Below, piece after piece: positions 33,394 through 42,884 of a DNA stretch of 64,000 nucleotides. Source of the stretch: Melieria omissa. Lineage: Eukaryota; Arthropoda; Insecta; Diptera; Ulidiidae. Numbering within the stretch: the first letter of the stretch is position 1; each line of letters begins with the position of its first letter. The notes under the pieces were generated by a model, which searched no databases, was not told the DNA's origin, and was given only the letters and a program-made list of their open reading frames with translations. The stretch covers positions 45,901,264-45,965,263 of the forward strand of contig OZ020269.1 of assembly GCA_963971225.1 (NCBI GenBank), in the 5' to 3' direction. The position numbers and the translations under genes are program-made.

Positions 33394-34513
33394 TATATGC
33401 ACGATTGAAAATTTTCTAAGTCGAAGAAAATTTTCAATGTGCCGTGAAAATGTGCAGCTTGTCCCACTGTACCCGCTTTGTGCTTTCTTGTTTATGTAGA
33501 TGCACTTGGGCCAAGCAGCTGAATTGCGTGCTGGCAAGTGCGTGCGGATATAGTACAAAGGGAAGTGCGGAAATATGAGCAGAAGTGCGCGCAGAATGTA
33601 CACAGCAGCTGGGCTGTTTGCTGCTGATTTTGTGTACAAGCGCAGAGAAAAAGAAGGGAAATATTGTGGGCGAAAGAAAAGTGCGTGCTGTTGGGTGCTG
33701 GCTGCAGCGGGAGTGTTGTTGCTTAGCCAGCAGTGATCGCACAAAGGGAATGTGAAAAAGCGCAAAGTAATCTGCAGTAGTGGGATTGCTTACTGCGATA
33801 AGCGAACGGAGTGGGGGGGTACCAGTATATAATTTTATTACTGGATTTTAGGGAATGGGTATATAAATTTTATTTTATTTTTTTTTAATTATATGTATTT
33901 ATATTAGTGTATGGGATTATTTTAATTTGTAATACAAATTTTTGGGCGTATCTTATTGTGGGGCCCAGCGCCCGAGTATGGGGATCTCCTTTGTAGCTGA
34001 GTGACCGCTCCTGTGCTGCACTGTGCGATGCTATGTTGTTTGCCGTTGCTTTGCCCTCTTCGTCTGCTTTGTAATGTGGGTGTATGTTGTTTTTGCCCGT
34101 GTTTCTGTTTTCGTTATGTGTTCTTCAAAACCACTGCACTGTCCAATTTGTACCGGTGTTTTTTGTTTTTAATTTCAATTTTTGTGGGTGTGTTTGTTGT
34201 TGGTTTTATGTAGTCTGCTGCCCTTCTTTTATTTGTCACTGCACTTTATTGTCACTGCACAATGTTTTGTACTTTTTTGTTTTTAAATTTTTGAAATTTG
34301 TGCAGTTTTGTTTTGTAAGTACGCTTTTTGTTTCTTTCACTTTTTAATTGCTCCACTGTTTGCTGATTTGTAGTTTAGTTTTTTGGTCACTTTCACTTTT
34401 CACTATGTGGTTTTGTGTAACTTTTTGTATATTGTTTGAAATTTTTGTTTTAAAAGTGTTATTATTTAAATTTTTTGTTAAAGTTTGTGTTTCCGCGGCG
34501 CGAGTTCGCGGTT
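33394..34513 (-). other. BEL/Pao 5' leader, proximal part
   Basis: Non-coding leader between element F and the primer-binding site. T-rich from 34000 on, with a repeated GTCACTGCAC (34228 and 34250). A block at 33427-33474 containing GAAAATTTTCAATGTG and TTGTCCCACTGTA duplicates 30085-30125 on the other side of the Tc1 pair. Several short frames are open by composition only. Confidence 0.6.
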
Positions 34514-34527
34514 GGCTCGAAGGACCA
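34514..34527 (-). other. Primer-binding site, tRNA-Tyr type (BEL/Pao)
   Basis: The plus strand reads GGCTCGAAGGACCA, identical to the tRNA-Tyr 3' end including CCA. It directly abuts the LTR with no spacer. Confidence 0.8.
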
Positions 34528-34766
34528 TATAAAAACCGATCGTCGCGGAGCGTGAAACGCGTTGGGTGCGGTTAGGGGGTTTTCGGTCTTTATTTGAAGA
34601 CGTGTAAATGACGAATGTGATACAAAGAATACATGAAACATTGAACGAGACAAACGGCCGAAGCCGGGGAGCAGAAAATAGGGGGAAACATGAGTACAAA
34701 GGGAAAGGAAAGGAAGGTATTAGCGGTGGGAAAGACAGATCATTAGAGACAGAACTCATTTAGCCA
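34528..34766 (-). repeat. BEL/Pao 5' LTR
   Basis: 239 bp, TATAAAAACCG to TTTAGCCA on the plus strand; the first dinucleotide is TA where the other LTR has TG, a point change. Confidence 0.9.
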
Positions 34767-34771
34767 GGCGC

Positions 34772-35354
34772 TTTCCGGTATGGCTTTGAGTTCCCTCTGC
34801 GAATTCTGTTTTACGTCTTCTATGGATTCAAAACGCGTTCCTCTGAGTGGTAATTTGAGTTTGGGAAAGAGGAAAAAGTCACACGGTGCAAAATCAGGTG
34901 AATACGGTGGCTGTTCGATGGTATTTATTGAATGTTTGGCCTTAAAATCGTTGATAATGTTGGCTCGGTGCGAGGGAGCATTATCGTCATGAAAAATCCA
35001 TGAATTATCCTTCCACAAACGTCTTAAAACAGTCAAATAATAGTCTTTACCGACTGTTTGTCCTTCAGGGACGAATTCATGATGCACCACACCACGAATA
35101 TCGAAGAAAACAATCAGCATTACCTTGATTTTCGAGCGACTTTGGCGTGGTTTTTTCGGTTTCGGCTCGTCTTTTCCTCTCCATTCCGATGATTGTTGGC
35201 TTGTTTGCATGTCGTACTCGTAGACCCATGTCTCGCCACCAGTTATGATGCGTTCGATGAAAGTTGGATCGGAATTGGCACGATCAAGCACGTCCAAAGA
35301 GACCTGTTCACGGTACTCATTTTGAAGAAAATTCTCAACAAAATCGCAACGCAC
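34772..35354 (-). pseudogene. mariner-2 transposase, main fragment, catalytic Asp replaced
   Basis: About 195 residues up to AIPESA, continued at 25379. Motifs: ERIITGGETWVYEYD, HDDNAPSHRANIINDF and YSPDFAPCDFFLFPKL. The second and third aspartates are in place with DD34D spacing. Where the family has TGDE, this copy has TGGE (GGC for GAC), removing the first catalytic Asp. The N-terminal DNA-binding region is missing; 35355-35529 is non-coding end sequence with no recognised motif. Confidence 0.9.
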
Positions 35355-35531
35355 TACTGAGGTGAACTGGTTTCAACAGCTGCCGTAAACAAACTGTCTG
35401 ACAGATCGCGCTCATTTTTGGCATAGTAATTAAGGACAGTGCTACCAAACTACAGAAACTTAAAATATCGAAAAATATACAGCGCACGAATTTTAAATGA
35501 GAATTTCCGGAAACTTTTCGGTCACAATGTA

Positions 35532-38250
35532 CTTCGGGCCATTTGCTGAAGTAATCCATTACCACCAGCACATATTTATTGCCTTGAGTGCTAGTTGGGA
35601 ATGGGCCGGCGACGTCCATAGCAATCCGCTCGAAGGGCGCTCCCACGTTGTACTGCTGCATGCGGCCTCGAGATATTCTTGTCGGCCCTTTCGCGGCTGA
35701 ACATCGGTCGCAGCTCTTAATCCACTCGGCTACAGACTCCTGACATCCTACCCAGTAGAATCGTCTCTTTATTTTGGCGACAGTTTTGGTGATGCCCAGG
35801 TGCCCTCCACTGGAGTCGTTATGGTATGCCTCGATGACCTCGCTGATTCTACACTTCGGCACTACCATTAGGGAGTTGCTGGTCCGACCATCCGCGCTCT
35901 CCCATTCGCGGTACAGGCATCCTTCCTTCAGCCGCAGACTTTTCCACTGTGCCCAGTAAGCCTTAGCGATCGGGCTTTCACCGGCCATCTCTTGCCAGTC
36001 TGGACGTGCGCCTTGCTCCTTGCCTTCGACGATCTTCGCAAGATCCGCATCCTCACGCTGGTCCTTTTGTAGCCTCCCCGCAGAACACTCTTCCTCTGGC
36101 ATAATGCTTACCAACCGGACGTCCACTATCTGCTCTTTGCTCTCGGCTCGCGAGCACTGCCTGCATTCGACTTTGCACGGACGGCGTGACAAGGCATCGG
36201 CATTTCCATGGCTACTGCCCTTGCGATGCTCTATCGTGTAGTCGTAGCTCTGCAATCGCTCAATCCACCGCGCCAATTGCCCTTCAGGATCCTTAAAGTT
36301 CAGGAGCCATTTCAATGCCGCATGATCTGTGCGCAGGCGAAACCTTTGCCCATACAGATATTTGTGGAAGTGTTTTACGCAGTCCAATACCGCCAGCAGT
36401 TCTCTCCGTGTCACACAGTAATTGCGTTCCGGTTTCGATAGAACCCTACTGTAGTACGCTATCACTTGTTCCTGGCCGTCTATTATCTGTGATAGCACAC
36501 AGCCAATACTATTCCCGCTTGCATCTGTATCCAGCACAAACATCTCCCCAGGCACGGGGAAGGCCAGAATTGGGGCACTGCACAGTTTTTCCTTCAGACG
36601 TGCAAAAGCCTTTTCCTGCTCCTCGTTCCACTCGAAAGCTTGGCTCTTTTTCGTCAGTTTGTGCAAGCTGCTGGCTATGTTCGCGAATCCCGGAACAAAT
36701 CGGCGGTAGTATGTGCACAGGCCCAGGAAACTGCGGAGTTCGTGTAGATTGCGTGGCCGGGGCCACTCCTTCACTGCCGTGAGTTTGCCTTCATCCGTAT
36801 TTACTCCGCGGGCGGAAACCGTGTGACCCAGATACTTGACCTCCTGTTGAAACAGCGAGCACTTCTTTGGGTTGAGTTTAAGCCCAGCTTTTTGTATCCG
36901 CTCGAATACCTCCTTCAGCTTTCCCAGGTGGTCGTCGAAGCTTTTACCCATCACGATTATGTCGTCGAAGTACACCAGACACGTCCGCCAATGCAGCCCT
37001 TTTAGCACGCGTTCCATTAACCGCTCGAATGTTGCTGGTGCGTTGCAGAGTCCAAACGGCATGACGGTGAACTGCCACAAACCATCGCCAACACTGAAAG
37101 CCGTTTTCTCCTTGTCCTTGTTTGAAAGCTTTACATGCCAATATCCGCTGCGTAAGTCGAGCGTGGAGAACCACTGCGTGCCTGACAGTGTGTCCAGGGT
37201 GTCATCGATCCGAGGTAGTGGATAACTGTCCTTCTTGGTCACATCATTGAGCTTCCGATAGTCCATACAAAACCGGGTACTGCCATCCTTTTTCTTGACT
37301 AGCACGACCGGCCAGCACCAGGGGCCCGAAGAAGGCTCTATGACCTATTCTATCCGCATGTTTTCGATCAAATTTGTGACTTCCCTCCTGGCCAGAGGAA
37401 CTCGTCTTGGCGGTTGGCGAATCGGTTTTGCACTTCCGGTGTCGATGTTGTGCTTCACTATGTTCCGCCTGCTTCTGCCGCAAATATTGACCCATAGTGC
37501 TGCAGGAGTGACCTCGCCTTCTGTTTCTGCTTGGCCGTCAACCCGCTGCTCCACTGGTTCTCCTGCGGTATGGCGTCCATGTTAAAACCGCTCTTCTTTT
37601 TACTTCCAGACGGGCTTCTCTCGCCATTGACCACTGCTACAGCTTCCTTACACTCGCCAATTACCTCATCTTTCCCGACATATCTGGGTGCATTCAGGGG
37701 GTTCAGTATTCTGACTGGTATTCTGCCATTCTTAGGTTCCACTAATGTACGTCCGATGATGATGTTGTCGTGTCCTTGTTTTGGTGCTTCTACAACCCAC
37801 AGCCGACTCGTCCCATCGTCCTCGTCCACCTTTGCCCACACAATCGCCTCGGAATTCGCTGGTATCCTCCGGTGTTGACACGATACAACCTTCCTTACCG
37901 CCACGCTTTGCTCGTAGCCGGTGTGCAGCGGGAATTCAACGTTGGCATATCTCAGCACATGTTCTTTCAGGTCCAGCGTAAAACCGTGCCTAATCATGAA
38001 GTCCACGCCGATAATCACGTCGTCCATTATATCCGCGACGATGAACTCATGTTCCAGGCTGCTGGTGCCGATAGCAATCGTTTTTGTAACTTACCCTCTT
38101 ACCGGCGCGCGCTCGCCAGTCGCAGTCCGCAGCTGTATGCCATGCAGCGGTTCCCTCTTCAGCAGCTTCCTTTTTATGATCGAATATGACGCTCCAGTAT
38201 CCAGTGTCAACACGAACAACTTTCCATCTATCCTTCCTTCAATTGTCAAG
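35532..38250 (-). pseudogene. gypsy-1 pol: protease, RT, RNase H, integrase N-terminal half
   Basis: The protease has LTLDTGASYSIIK near 38215 and DDVIIGVDFMIRHGF at 38027; between them a TAA replaces a lysine codon of gypsy-2 near 38087. A small deletion near 37458 and a stop near 37345 precede RT. From 37305 the frame is open: VKKKDGSTRFCMDYRKLND, STLDLRSGYWHVKL, FGLCNAPATFERLMERV, CLVYFDDIIVMG (FDD where gypsy-2 has LDD), RNase H LDTDASGNSIGCVLSQ and LRTDHAALKWLL, integrase HHCC (YHNDSSGGHLGI; CDRCSAAKG) and IAMDVAGPFPTS with the first integrase Asp. The mariner insertion then cuts the frame at 35531. Confidence 0.92.
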
Positions 38251-38338
38251 CTGCTGGGCTGTCCTTTCAGCTGTGTGACAAGGACGGTGGGGTGGCAGAT
38301 TGTGGGGATCAGCTCACTCCCCTTTGGGCTGACCCGTT

Positions 38339-39817
38339 TTAGTTTAACGGCTCCTCGTCCTCAGCCCTGCGCTTGTTGGCTGAGCCTCGATTGCCAGTAT
38401 TGCTCGCTTCAGGCGATTGCGATCGAGAACGGGAACGCCTCTTTCGTTGGCGGCAGTCTCGTGATATGTGGCCCTGCTGGCCACATACCCAGCAAACAAC
38501 TTTAGAGGAGACCACCCGTGGCCTGTCCGGTGGCTCAGAGCTTATGGCCTGGATCGTAATGTCGTTGTCCGCCTGAATCTGGCGTATCCTTGCTGGTGCA
38601 TACCGAGTGCTCCCAATCCATGTCGCCTCATATGTCATCGCGCTGGTCACCGTCTCCCTAAATGTCGGCTTGCCCATCATCAACGCACTGCGACGTGTCT
38701 CCGGATCATGAAGACCTTCAATAAACGCCTCAGTCTTCATCCTCGAGATCATCAGCGCCGAAGGACAGGTAGCACAGCTGTACGAGCCGCTCAATGTCTG
38801 GGGCATATGTCTGCAGCGCCTCCTTGGCCCTTTGCCTGCGGTTCTTCAGCTCACAGTAGTACAGCGTTCTGTTGTGCTCGTCGCTGTATTTGGCTGCCAG
38901 CGCCCTTATGACGGTCTCGTACTCACTTCGTAAACATTCTGGAACTGAATTTATTACCTCAGCCGCAGCACCTTTAAGAGCCAGCGCCGATCTCCGACCT
39001 TTCCTTAGATCGGTCCACTGATTTTCCAGAGCAGCCAGGTCGAATTGCAGCTTGAATGTATCGAACGGCGTAGTCCCGTCACAAGTAGGCACTTCTGCCC
39101 GGGTGGCAACACTTTCCGGAACCGGCGGCAACCATTCTCGTGGCTGTACCTCCCTAAGCCGCTCGTCCATTTTCCTGTTCATCGAGTCTTCCAGACTATC
39201 AACTCGTTCAGGGAATCGTCCAGGTCGGCAACTCGTTTGTTCAGGGAATCATCCAAGTCGTCGACTCGCTTATCCAAGTGCTCTACTCGCGTCTCCAGGT
39301 GCTCGACTTTCCCATTAATCCTGTCCGAGATTTCCTCCACTTTCTGCTCCAAGCGCGCAGAATGTTCCTGTAGCTTGGCTTCCATTCGCTCTGCGAACTG
39401 CGCCGATATTTCATGAATCACCGTTTCCATTTTCGCTGCCATTTCTCGATTTGTAGTTTCCAGCTTCGCCTCCATTTGCGTCGCTATCCGCGCTGACATT
39501 TCGCGATTTTCACGATTTGAAGTCTCGAACATGCCTCTCATTGCAACCATAAGCTGCCTCATGTCCATTGCTTGTGGTGGCGCAGCCGCTGCAGCCGTAC
39601 TTTGCATCGACGCCGCACCCGCAGGCGATTCCTCCACTTTGGCCGACGCCTCTTGTTCTTGCGCTCCGTACTCGTGCACAGTCCAATCGACGCCTCGTTC
39701 CTCACATGCTTCTCGCAAGCGAAACTGCAACTCCACCTTTCCGCCAGCAGTCGGCAAATTCCAGGCAGCCAGCTCCTTCTTCAGCTGGTCCACCTTCAGC
39801 AGCTCGAATTTAACCAT
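38339..39817 (-). pseudogene. gypsy-1 gag: SAP-like motif, coiled coil, CCHC knuckle
   Basis: ATG 39817. Residues 6-40 (LLKVDQLKKELAAWNLPTAG, KVELQFRLREA) look like a SAP DNA-binding motif. A long helical stretch (residues 85-205) follows, with heptad-like repeats ending VEHLDKRVDDLDDSLNKRV. A frame change at 39180 continues into the capsid-like part (ALENQWTDLRKGRRSALALK; YYCELKNRRQRAKEALQTY). Another near 38735 leads to CWVCGQQGHISRDC, a basic RS-rich tail, and a stop at 38339. Confidence 0.88.
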
Positions 39818-39879
39818 GTCCGTGCTTTTATAATTTTATTTCTTTAGTTTTTGTTTTTTTTTTATTTTTAATTTTCCAC

Positions 39880-39898
39880 AATCCCACTTTTGACACCA
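39880..39898 (-). other. gypsy-1 primer-binding site, tRNA-Leu type
   Basis: Plus strand AATCCCACTTTTGACACCA, one mismatch from the gypsy-2 site and from the tRNA-Leu 3' end (CCCACTTCTGACA plus CCA). Two bases separate it from the LTR. Confidence 0.8.
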
Positions 39899-39900
39899 AA

Positions 39901-40321
39901 TGTTACAAATGCTAGTTCTAGTGGGCTAGTACGTATCACTGGATTGTGCAATTTGAAAATGAAACAACTTTGTTTATTCGAACGCAGCCAATTAAAAACC
40001 AACAGTAACTTTATTATTCACAGTTTACACTTTACTGTTCGTACACTTAAGTATTTGCTTAATTACTCCGTGTGGCAACTTCACTTGTCAAAACGAGACT
40101 GACTCGCTGCGCCGCACCCGGCTGCCTTTTATACCTGTCCGGCCATCGCGCAGATCGTTCTCGCACATTCCCGAGTGGACTAAAGGTTTCCATGATGATC
40201 GCGACCATCGTTGCCAGATTGGACTAAAAGTTATTATCGCGGCCGTCGTTGCCAGATTGAATTATAGCACGGCGCGTAGCGGCAGGGTTGCTTTGCACAG
40301 CGACAGACTGTCTTCGTTACA
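39901..40321 (-). repeat. gypsy-1 5' LTR
   Basis: 421 bp, about 98% alike to the 3' LTR by eye, with small indels (for example ATTATCGCGG against ATCGCGG near 40236). Confidence 0.92.
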
Positions 40322-41424
40322 ATATGTCCTAAAAATTTCATTTAAAAAAATTAAAATTTATGTGGACTTTTCTAGCTTTTTGTGTACCGTGCCTTAAGGC
40401 CGTATGGGACAGTAGAGGGTTAATATACCGGTGGATAGAGGGTTTAAAGAGCTATGATCCAAGGTAACACTTCATTTGAATTTTTCGTAAATATGATTTT
40501 TTCAGCCAATTTCTCAAAGTGCTCAAAATCGACACCCTAAAATTTTTTAATGCATAGTGCCACCCCATAAAAAACCGATGAAAACATAAAAATCTCAAGT
40601 AAAAATGCATGATTTAGAAAATTTACAAAATTTAATTTGAATGGAATAGAAAATGACCGAAAGAAAAATGCAAATGAAAAGGTAATGAATAAAACGAATA
40701 ATTATATGCAAATTAATAAACAAAACTGAACTAATTTATTTCTCATCATAGGATTAGAGAAAAATTGACTAAGAACACTTTAGATTCATCTTAATGACGA
40801 TTCCGAGCAATAAAAGTCATTTTACCGATATAGGATCACAAAACAATAAAAAAAGGGGGGGTGGCACCTTACAAAGAAAAAAAGGAGGCACTTTACATTT
40901 TTATGCCATTTTGGAAATCATTGTATACATTTTTTCCTTTTATCATACTATATGCTCGGATATCATTTCGGATTATGAAGTCCAACACTGATATTTACCT
41001 TAGTTTTTATAAGTATTCGGTTACTTTTTCACAGTTTTTATTTTTAAGTTTAAATTTGACACTTTTATTTACCCAGACCGTGTTGTTGCATCTGTTCCCT
41101 CAGAAACTACATTAAAATTGATGTTGACATATATATCTTATATGACGGTAGGAATTTTTTTGCTTGGATTGCTGGAACGTCGAAATCGAGCAGGGGTGGC
41201 GCCTTACAAAGAATTCTCTTATATATAAAATTAAAAAATTATGAATGAATTAGAAATTATGAAGTTTTCAACTGCATTTGTTGCTTTGTGGTATATCGAT
41301 GGAATTTTCTGCACACACGGATCTTTTTATTTATTTATTTCTATATTTATTTAGCCAAATGTACATTCTGTCTTACTGACAAAGAGATAACATTAGAAAT
41401 AGTAATTATAATGAAAATCAGTAA

Positions 41425-42240
41425 TTATAAAAAATTCAGCAACATGCAACGAGACTCATATAACGACAGAGGCTCGGTGAAATTTAGTGACCGCAGTGCG
41501 AATTTTATGAACACCTTTTGAATACGCTCAATCCGATTGGTATGGGTAGCCTGATAAGGTCTCCAAATAAAAGAAGCGTATTCAAGTCTAGAGCGTACAA
41601 AAGTCGTGAATAACAGTATATGGGTCCGAGAAGGCAGTACAGTTCCGTAGAACAAAAACCAGCATGGCATAAGACTTCGATGTAATGTAATCAAAATTAC
41701 TAGAAAAACTAAGTTTTACGTCGAAAAAGACACCCAAATCCTTTATTCTATTAACTGTTCTTAACACAGAACTGGATATGGAACACGATGATTGCAAGAG
41801 GCTGAGCCTCCTTGAATAAGTAGCATGGACACATTTGCTGACATTCAAAACAGGTTTATTTTTTGCGCACCAGGTTTGAACATTGCCAAGATCCGTTTGC
41901 AAGGCAGAGAAATCCGTCTAATTATTAACTAACGCATATATCTTGAGGTCGTCTGCATATAAAAGATATTTAGCTAATGAGAAGCAGGAACCAATGTCGT
42001 TTATAAACAAAACAAACAGCGGACCTTATATGCTGCCTTGAGGGACACCAACAAATATTTAGAAGACGTGCCATCAATCGTGACAACACAACGCCGATTA
42101 GTTAGGTATGATTTCATCCATCGATGAAATAAGGAATTAAACCCCAGGAAAGCCTTTTGAAATCAAAACTGAATGGCTCACTCTATCAATTGCTATGGCA
42201 AAATTTGTGTAGATCGTATCAATTTCGTCCCTAACCCCAA
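41425..42240 (-). pseudogene. Non-LTR reverse transcriptase fragment
   Basis: In reverse order of coordinates: LFINDIGSCFSLAKYLLYAD with the catalytic YADD near 41960, QTDLGNVQTWCAKNKPVLNV, KDLGVFFDVKLSFSSNFDYI, FVRSRLEYASFIWRPYQATH and IERIQKVFIKFALRSLNF. This motif order is typical of the end of LINE RT domains (CR1/Jockey-like). Frames change near 41600 and 41905, and 42130-42240 is degenerate. No 3' tail was identified. Sequence 41222-41424 on its left is AT-rich without a recognised feature. Confidence 0.8.
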
Positions 42241-42429
42241 ACCCGAACCACCATGGTTTTTATTGATCCGCTCCGCCGCAAACCAAACAAGGATGTTCTA
42301 AGAAACGCAATATTAATACAAAGAAATAATATATTTCTCAAATTTTTTGCACATACTTACAAAAAAAAAAACATATTTTTCAATAAACTAACAACAAAAA
42401 GTTAGGCAGATTCAAAAGAATGTGTTAAA

Positions 42430-42880
42430 TAATCACATATTTATAACAAAGCTATGCCATTTCCCATTGATGTTAGGGTTTATATTTGCACAAATAATAT
42501 ATTTTTATCTAAAATTTTAAAACCTGAGGAGATAATTTTTTATCTATAAAAACACCATTCGAAAATGTATAATTTTTGAAAATGGTAAAATATTTAATTT
42601 TTTTAACTTTCACCGTCAGTTATTTCCCCAAATCTAATCTGATTTTGACAGTCTATTTATCGTTAGAAAGGTTAGTTAATTACCTTCTGAACGACACTTG
42701 TGTTAGCCGGAAGTTGGTTTACGAGATATGTTGTCATAACTGAAATAAAAAAGAAAAAGTGTTTTTCGAAGATTTTTCGGAAACGCTGCTTAGGAAAATT
42801 TTTTGATTTTCAGTTTCAGCCGAAGATTAGTCAAAAAAATACTTTTATTTTTAGCAGCATTTTTCGTGTCGAGTAGTGTA
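42430..42880 (-). repeat. Dispersed repeat E, copy E3 (inverted)
   Basis: Its reverse complement matches E1 and E2 over the CTGAAACTGAAAATCAAAA, CATATCTCGTAAACCAA and CTAACCTTTC blocks. It borders directly on gypsy-4 integrase sequence. The stretch 42241-42429 is AT-rich and unassigned. Confidence 0.7.
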
Positions 42881-42884
42881 AAAG

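Larger units (their letters stand above)
25385..34766 (-). mobile_element. BEL/Pao element with intact ends but no reverse transcriptase or integrase
   Basis: LTRs at 25385-25630 (246 bp) and 34528-34766 (239 bp) are flanked by GGCGC (25380-25384, 34767-34771). A tRNA-Tyr-type primer site abuts the 5' LTR. Gag lies at 28689-27423 and a DUF1758-type protease at 27498-26173; only about 540 bp separate the protease from the 3' LTR, so RT, RNase H and integrase (normally about 3.5 kb) are absent. The leader is long (about 2 kb after removing inserts) and hosts an R1-type LINE fragment and two Tc1-type elements. Confidence 0.93.
25230..35529 (-). mobile_element. mariner transposon split by a BEL/Pao element (mariner-2)
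   Basis: The termini CCTTGTGACCGAAAAGTTTC and CATTGTGACCGAAAAGTTTC (inward) are flanked by TA at 25228-25229 and 35530-35531. Gypsy-2 shows the uninterrupted sequence at about 57251-57256 (GGTACACTTC). Without the BEL insertion the mariner is about 913 bp, shorter than the usual 1.3 kb; the missing part is the 5' end of the gene. Confidence 0.92.
24023..40321 (-). mobile_element. Ty3/gypsy element, copy gypsy-1 (interrupted by a mariner/BEL nest)
   Basis: LTRs lie at 24023-24442 and 39901-40321, flanked by ATAT (24019-24022, 40322-40325). The primer-binding site is at 39880-39898. Without the insertion at 25230-35529 the element is about 6.0 kb. Order on the minus strand: gag (39817 to 38339), protease-RT-RNase H-integrase (38250 to 24454). 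The closest relative in the window is gypsy-2. Multiple frameshifts and stops make it inactive. No envelope-like frame is present between integrase and the 3' LTR. Confidence 0.93.
19913..40419. mobile_element. Element D, TTAA-flanked (piggyBac-like) non-autonomous element
   Basis: Flanked by TTAA at 19909-19912 and 40420-40423. Termini are CCCCTCTACTGCCCCA on the left and, reading inward on the minus strand, CCCTCTACTGTCCCATA on the right. The motif CGTGCCTTAAGGCCGTAT next to the right end recurs internally near 21688. Removing the Tc1, MITE and gypsy-1 insertions leaves about 1.5 kb, which includes repeat E2; no piggyBac transposase is present. Confidence 0.72.
19834..41219. mobile_element. 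Outermost Tc1-type element of the nest (inverted and direct repeats at both ends)
   Basis: The ends GAATTCTTTGTAAGG with GCCACCCC at 19837-19860 and the inverse at 41193-41216 are flanked by TA (19832-19833, 41220-41221). Inner repeats of the same motif lie at 40553-40566 (left-type) and 40858-40876 (right-type), the paired inverted/direct architecture of Tc1-family termini. Removing the TTAA element inside leaves roughly 0.9 kb with no transposase frame, so it is non-autonomous. The interval 40424-41192 is its AT-rich right half. Confidence 0.7.

Noticed and set aside
36315..36782. Plus-strand frames of 70-155 codons opposite gypsy-1 pol (also 37770-38189, 58038-58505, 59503-59925)
   Set aside because: They are antisense shadows of the well-supported pol genes; the two copies share them only because the DNA is shared.
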